Assembly (NCBI RefSeq): GCF_018449515.1
Contig: NZ_JAAVUQ010000025.1
Location: 50,345-114,344, forward strand
DNA: 64,000 nt
Direction: 5' to 3'
Origin: Caballeronia sp. dw_19
GTDB lineage: Bacteria > Pseudomonadota > Gammaproteobacteria > Burkholderiales > Burkholderiaceae
Both the position numbers and the translations under genes were made by a program. Below, piece by piece: positions 62,207-64,000 of this stretch. Under the pieces are notes generated by a model that did no database searches, was not told the DNA's origin, and saw only the letters and a program-made list of their open reading frames with translations. Position 1 is the first letter of the stretch. Every line of letters begins with the position of its first letter.

Positions 62207-62517
62207 TCGATATTCCGTTTCTATCTGTTTAGGCATACTTAATAGACATCACTCGTCCGCTGCCCTATTCACATGGCGCTCATCACCCCGTGGGGCCGCG
62301 TATGCACTGTTTCAGCCAATTAGCAGGCGTTGTACGCTGCCGGAAAGAACATCAGGCTGTACAATATTTCGGAATGATTTTTCCGTTTTTTGAATTCTAT
62401 GGGGCTTTCCCCAACTCACCAACCAAGCAATTCATATATGCAATTCTGCTCAATCGGCTTTGACGCGTACCCGCAAGACTGCCGGCTTATCCCTTGCTCA
62501 ACCGGAGTTTGCTAGAC
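62207..62517. other. Divergent control region of the organosulfur operon and its IclR gene
   Basis: 311 bases between the first operon gene (-) and the IclR gene (+). The left part is ordinary GC; the part near 62360-62460 is AT-rich and holds the CGGAA/TTCCG palindrome. No hexamer pair close to sigma-70 consensus could be chosen with confidence. Confidence 0.5.
62370..62385. promoter_or_regulatory. Candidate IclR-family operator
   Basis: Inverted repeat CGGAA-tgattt-TTCCG in the AT-rich part of the divergent control region. IclR-family proteins typically bind short palindromes with GGAA/TTCC-type arms, and the site lies between the IclR gene and the operon. Only one copy was seen. Confidence 0.4.
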
Positions 62518-63333
62518 ATGGCGGACGTTATCCGAGACGAAAGCGTCACCGAGCGACGCGATACCGACAGCGGCGCGCTTGCCCGCGGGTTGAACATCCT
62601 TTCGCGGCTGCACGAGGCGGCCCGGCCGCTGAGCCTTCAGGAGATTGCGGACAGCGTGGCCTTGCCCGCGAGCACTTGTCACCGGCTGCTTCAGTCGCTC
62701 GATCTCGCCGGTTATGTCTACCGGGAAGGTGCGCTGTATTGCCCGACACCCCGCGCGGCGTGTCCGCTGCCACTTGAGCATCCGCTGAGTCGCTTGCGCC
62801 GGGATACGACGCCACTCATGCGTGACTTGCAGGAGCGCCATGGTCCGTCCGTGCTGTTGATCGTGTTCTTTGGCAATTTGCGGGCGACGCTGGAATGCGT
62901 CGCGGGCAACTACAGCGTCGCGCCGTATTTCGACACAACGGTTACCGCGCCGCTGCATGCGTCGGTTTCAGGAAAGATTCTGCTGAGTCATCGCACACCC
63001 GAGCAACGCGACGCGCTGATCGGACCGGAGCCCTACGCAGCGCGCACGGAACGCACCGTCACGGACCGGACCACGCTTTTTGCGGAGCTGGACTTGGTAC
63101 GGGGCCGGGGCTGGGCGACTAACGACAACGAGAACGTCGCCGGTATCAGCGCAGTGGGAACGGCGCTGACCGCGCCGTCCGGCCGCGCGCTGGGCGCTAT
63201 CGTCGTGACCGGTCCGAACCGGTTTTTTCACGACGGCAACGCGGCCATGCGACAAGACCTGATGAAAGCATCGGGCCTACTGAATTCCACGTCCAATGCA
63301 GTACGTGCAATGGCGCAGATGCTGGGAATTTAG
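62518..63333 (+). CDS. IclR-family transcriptional regulator
   Basis: 271 residues from the ATG at 62518 (GGAG upstream). The N-terminal winged helix (residues about 17-75) reads ALARGLNILSRLHEAARPLSL, then LPASTCHRLLQSLDLAGYVYR. The ligand-binding GAF-like domain follows (HASVSGKILLSHRTPEQRDAL, RGRGWATNDNENVAGISAVG, with VTGP near the end). Divergent from the organosulfur operon, so it probably controls that operon and itself. The effector is unknown. Confidence 0.92.
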   Translation: MADVIRDESVTERRDTDSGALARGLNILSRLHEAARPLSLQEIADSVALPASTCHRLLQSLDLAGYVYREGALYCPTPRAACPLPLEHPLSRLRRDTTPLMRDLQERHGPSVLLIVFFGNLRATLECVAGNYSVAPYFDTTVTAPLHASVSGKILLSHRTPEQRDALIGPEPYAARTERTVTDRTTLFAELDLVRGRGWATNDNENVAGISAVGTALTAPSGRALGAIVVTGPNRFFHDGNAAMRQDLMKASGLLNSTSNAVRAMAQMLGI

Positions 63334-63679
63334 GCAAACCAGCGCCACCAGATTAATCCTTACGCACATAGACCAAGAAGCAACAAAAACCCACTGCAGT
63401 TGAGATGAAAAATTATCAGTTGCGTTAGTGGCTTTTAGTTGCAAAGGACACAAGCAATGCATCCCGTGCCAACAAATCACCCCCGAACCAAATCCCATCC
63501 CCGAGAGCGACCGCGGGCATGAGTCTTTATTGCTATCGTTTTAAGCAAATGTTCGCCGGTTTTCCGAGCGCGGTGAGCAGGCGTAACAGAAGCGGCTTGG
63601 ATCGCGACGGATTGTCGTAGAAATGCGAAGCGGGTGATAGCCGCTACAATCCCAAAAAATCGGTCATAACCTTATGTAA
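63334..63679. other. Intergenic stretch after the IclR gene
   Basis: 346 bases, less GC-rich than the coding regions. No gene, clear terminator or known site was supported. Confidence 0.35.
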
Positions 63680-63880
63680 AATACAACCGCTACAAGTGTC
63701 GCCAAAACTTGCCTAGTCCTTCTTTCGGGAGTTCATGAAGACGGTAGCTTTGCAGATTCACTGATTGTTGCCGATTTCAGCGACCTCAAGGCTGCTTGGG
63801 AACGGATGGAAAGCGAGCCGTTCTATCCGGATGGCGCCTTGGCAAGCGTCAAGATGCACCGGTTCGCGAACCGGTGGTAA
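63680..63880 (+). other. Small open frame without a usual start codon
   Basis: The frame from 63680 to the stop at 63880 reads as a protein-like segment (GVHEDGSFADSLIVADFSDL, then KAAWERMESEPFYPDGALAS) but has no ATG, GTG or TTG before its middle; the only upstream ATG (63674) is followed directly by TAA. It could be a remnant, use an unusual start, or be read from a sequencing error. Family not recognised. Confidence 0.35.
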
Positions 63881-63946
63881 CAGATTCTGGCGTTTCCTGT
63901 TCGTGGAGAGACGTTCGTCGCGCAGGGACACGACGTTTACGGCCTC

Positions 63947-63982
63947 AAAAAAAACGCGCGCACGATCGTTTCATGCGCGCGT
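63947..63982 (-). terminator. Rho-independent terminator of a gene to the right of the window
   Basis: Perfect 9-bp inverted repeat (ACGCGCGCA at 63954-63962 paired with TGCGCGCGT at 63974-63982), loop of 11. On the minus strand a run of eight T follows the stem, so transcription from outside the window running leftward stops here. Confidence 0.85.
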
Positions 63983-64000
63983 GTACTAATGGAAAATCAC

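Noticed and set aside
1..64000. CRISPR array, tRNA, rRNA or prophage
   Set aside because: No regularly spaced repeats, cloverleaf patterns, rRNA motifs or phage structural genes were seen.

Overview
The window looks like a chromosome or megaplasmid segment of a Burkholderiales beta-proteobacterium (Paraburkholderia/Caballeronia type). The signs are high-GC coding sequence, a classic Burkholderia general porin, a methyl-accepting chemotaxis protein ending in a CheR/CheB pentapeptide, and many stacked catabolic operons, each with its own transporter and regulator. No rRNA, tRNA, CRISPR array, phage module or replication origin was recognised. All family assignments come from reading motifs in the translated sequence; no database search was run.

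Layout. (1) 1-14,850: a large minus-strand catabolic operon (14697 to 3359). It has a sugar-type ABC importer, a DapA-family lyase, a PLP fold-III decarboxylase, two SDR proteins and a two-subunit opine/hydroxyproline-oxidase-like flavoenzyme. A porin (+) and a second DapA-family/old-yellow-enzyme pair (-) follow. A 15-bp palindrome (GTGCG-N5-CGCAC type) lies twice at the operon promoter and once upstream of the second DapA-like gene. (2) 15,923-25,048: a plus-strand amide/nitrile-type operon. It starts from a strong promoter and a leader with ANTAR-type hairpins overlapping a terminator. Genes are a nitrilase-superfamily hydrolase, a branched-chain/urea-type ABC importer with a fused permease-ATPase, an amidase-signature enzyme, and AmiC-like and AmiR-like (ANTAR) regulators. 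The regulators are therefore probably encoded in the operon whose leader they antiterminate. (3) 26,087-31,270 (-): a 2-keto-3-deoxygluconate permease, a GlcG-like protein, hydroxypyruvate/glyoxylate reductase and tartronate semialdehyde reductase, plus a chemoreceptor.

(4) 31,271-38,740: a decayed accessory zone with a truncated EnvZ-like kinase, an EAL protein, three related serine recombinases (one frameshifted), a short hypothetical gene and a deleted IS5-type transposase. (5) 38,759-45,415: two minus-strand operons (MHS transporter + zinc alcohol dehydrogenase; MFS transporter + carboxymuconolactone-decarboxylase-like protein + beta-hydroxyacid dehydrogenase) and a divergent GntR/FCD regulator. 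A 13-bp ATTGTCCNNCAAT palindrome occurs three times, at both operon promoters. (6) 45,497-46,498: an N-terminally truncated IS110-family transposase. (7) 46,751-63,333: a 13-gene minus-strand organosulfur-type operon. It has a dipeptide-type ABC importer with two binding proteins, two LLM flavin monooxygenases, a DszC/SfnB-like flavoprotein, a four-rhodanese-domain protein and an SsuABC importer, with a divergent IclR regulator. The right edge holds a small open frame and a minus-strand terminator.

How the parts work together: each catabolic block pairs uptake (ABC or MFS) with oxidative or hydrolytic opening of a small organic compound and a dedicated local switch (ANTAR antitermination, GntR or IclR). 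IS remnants and recombinase genes mark the junctions between blocks.
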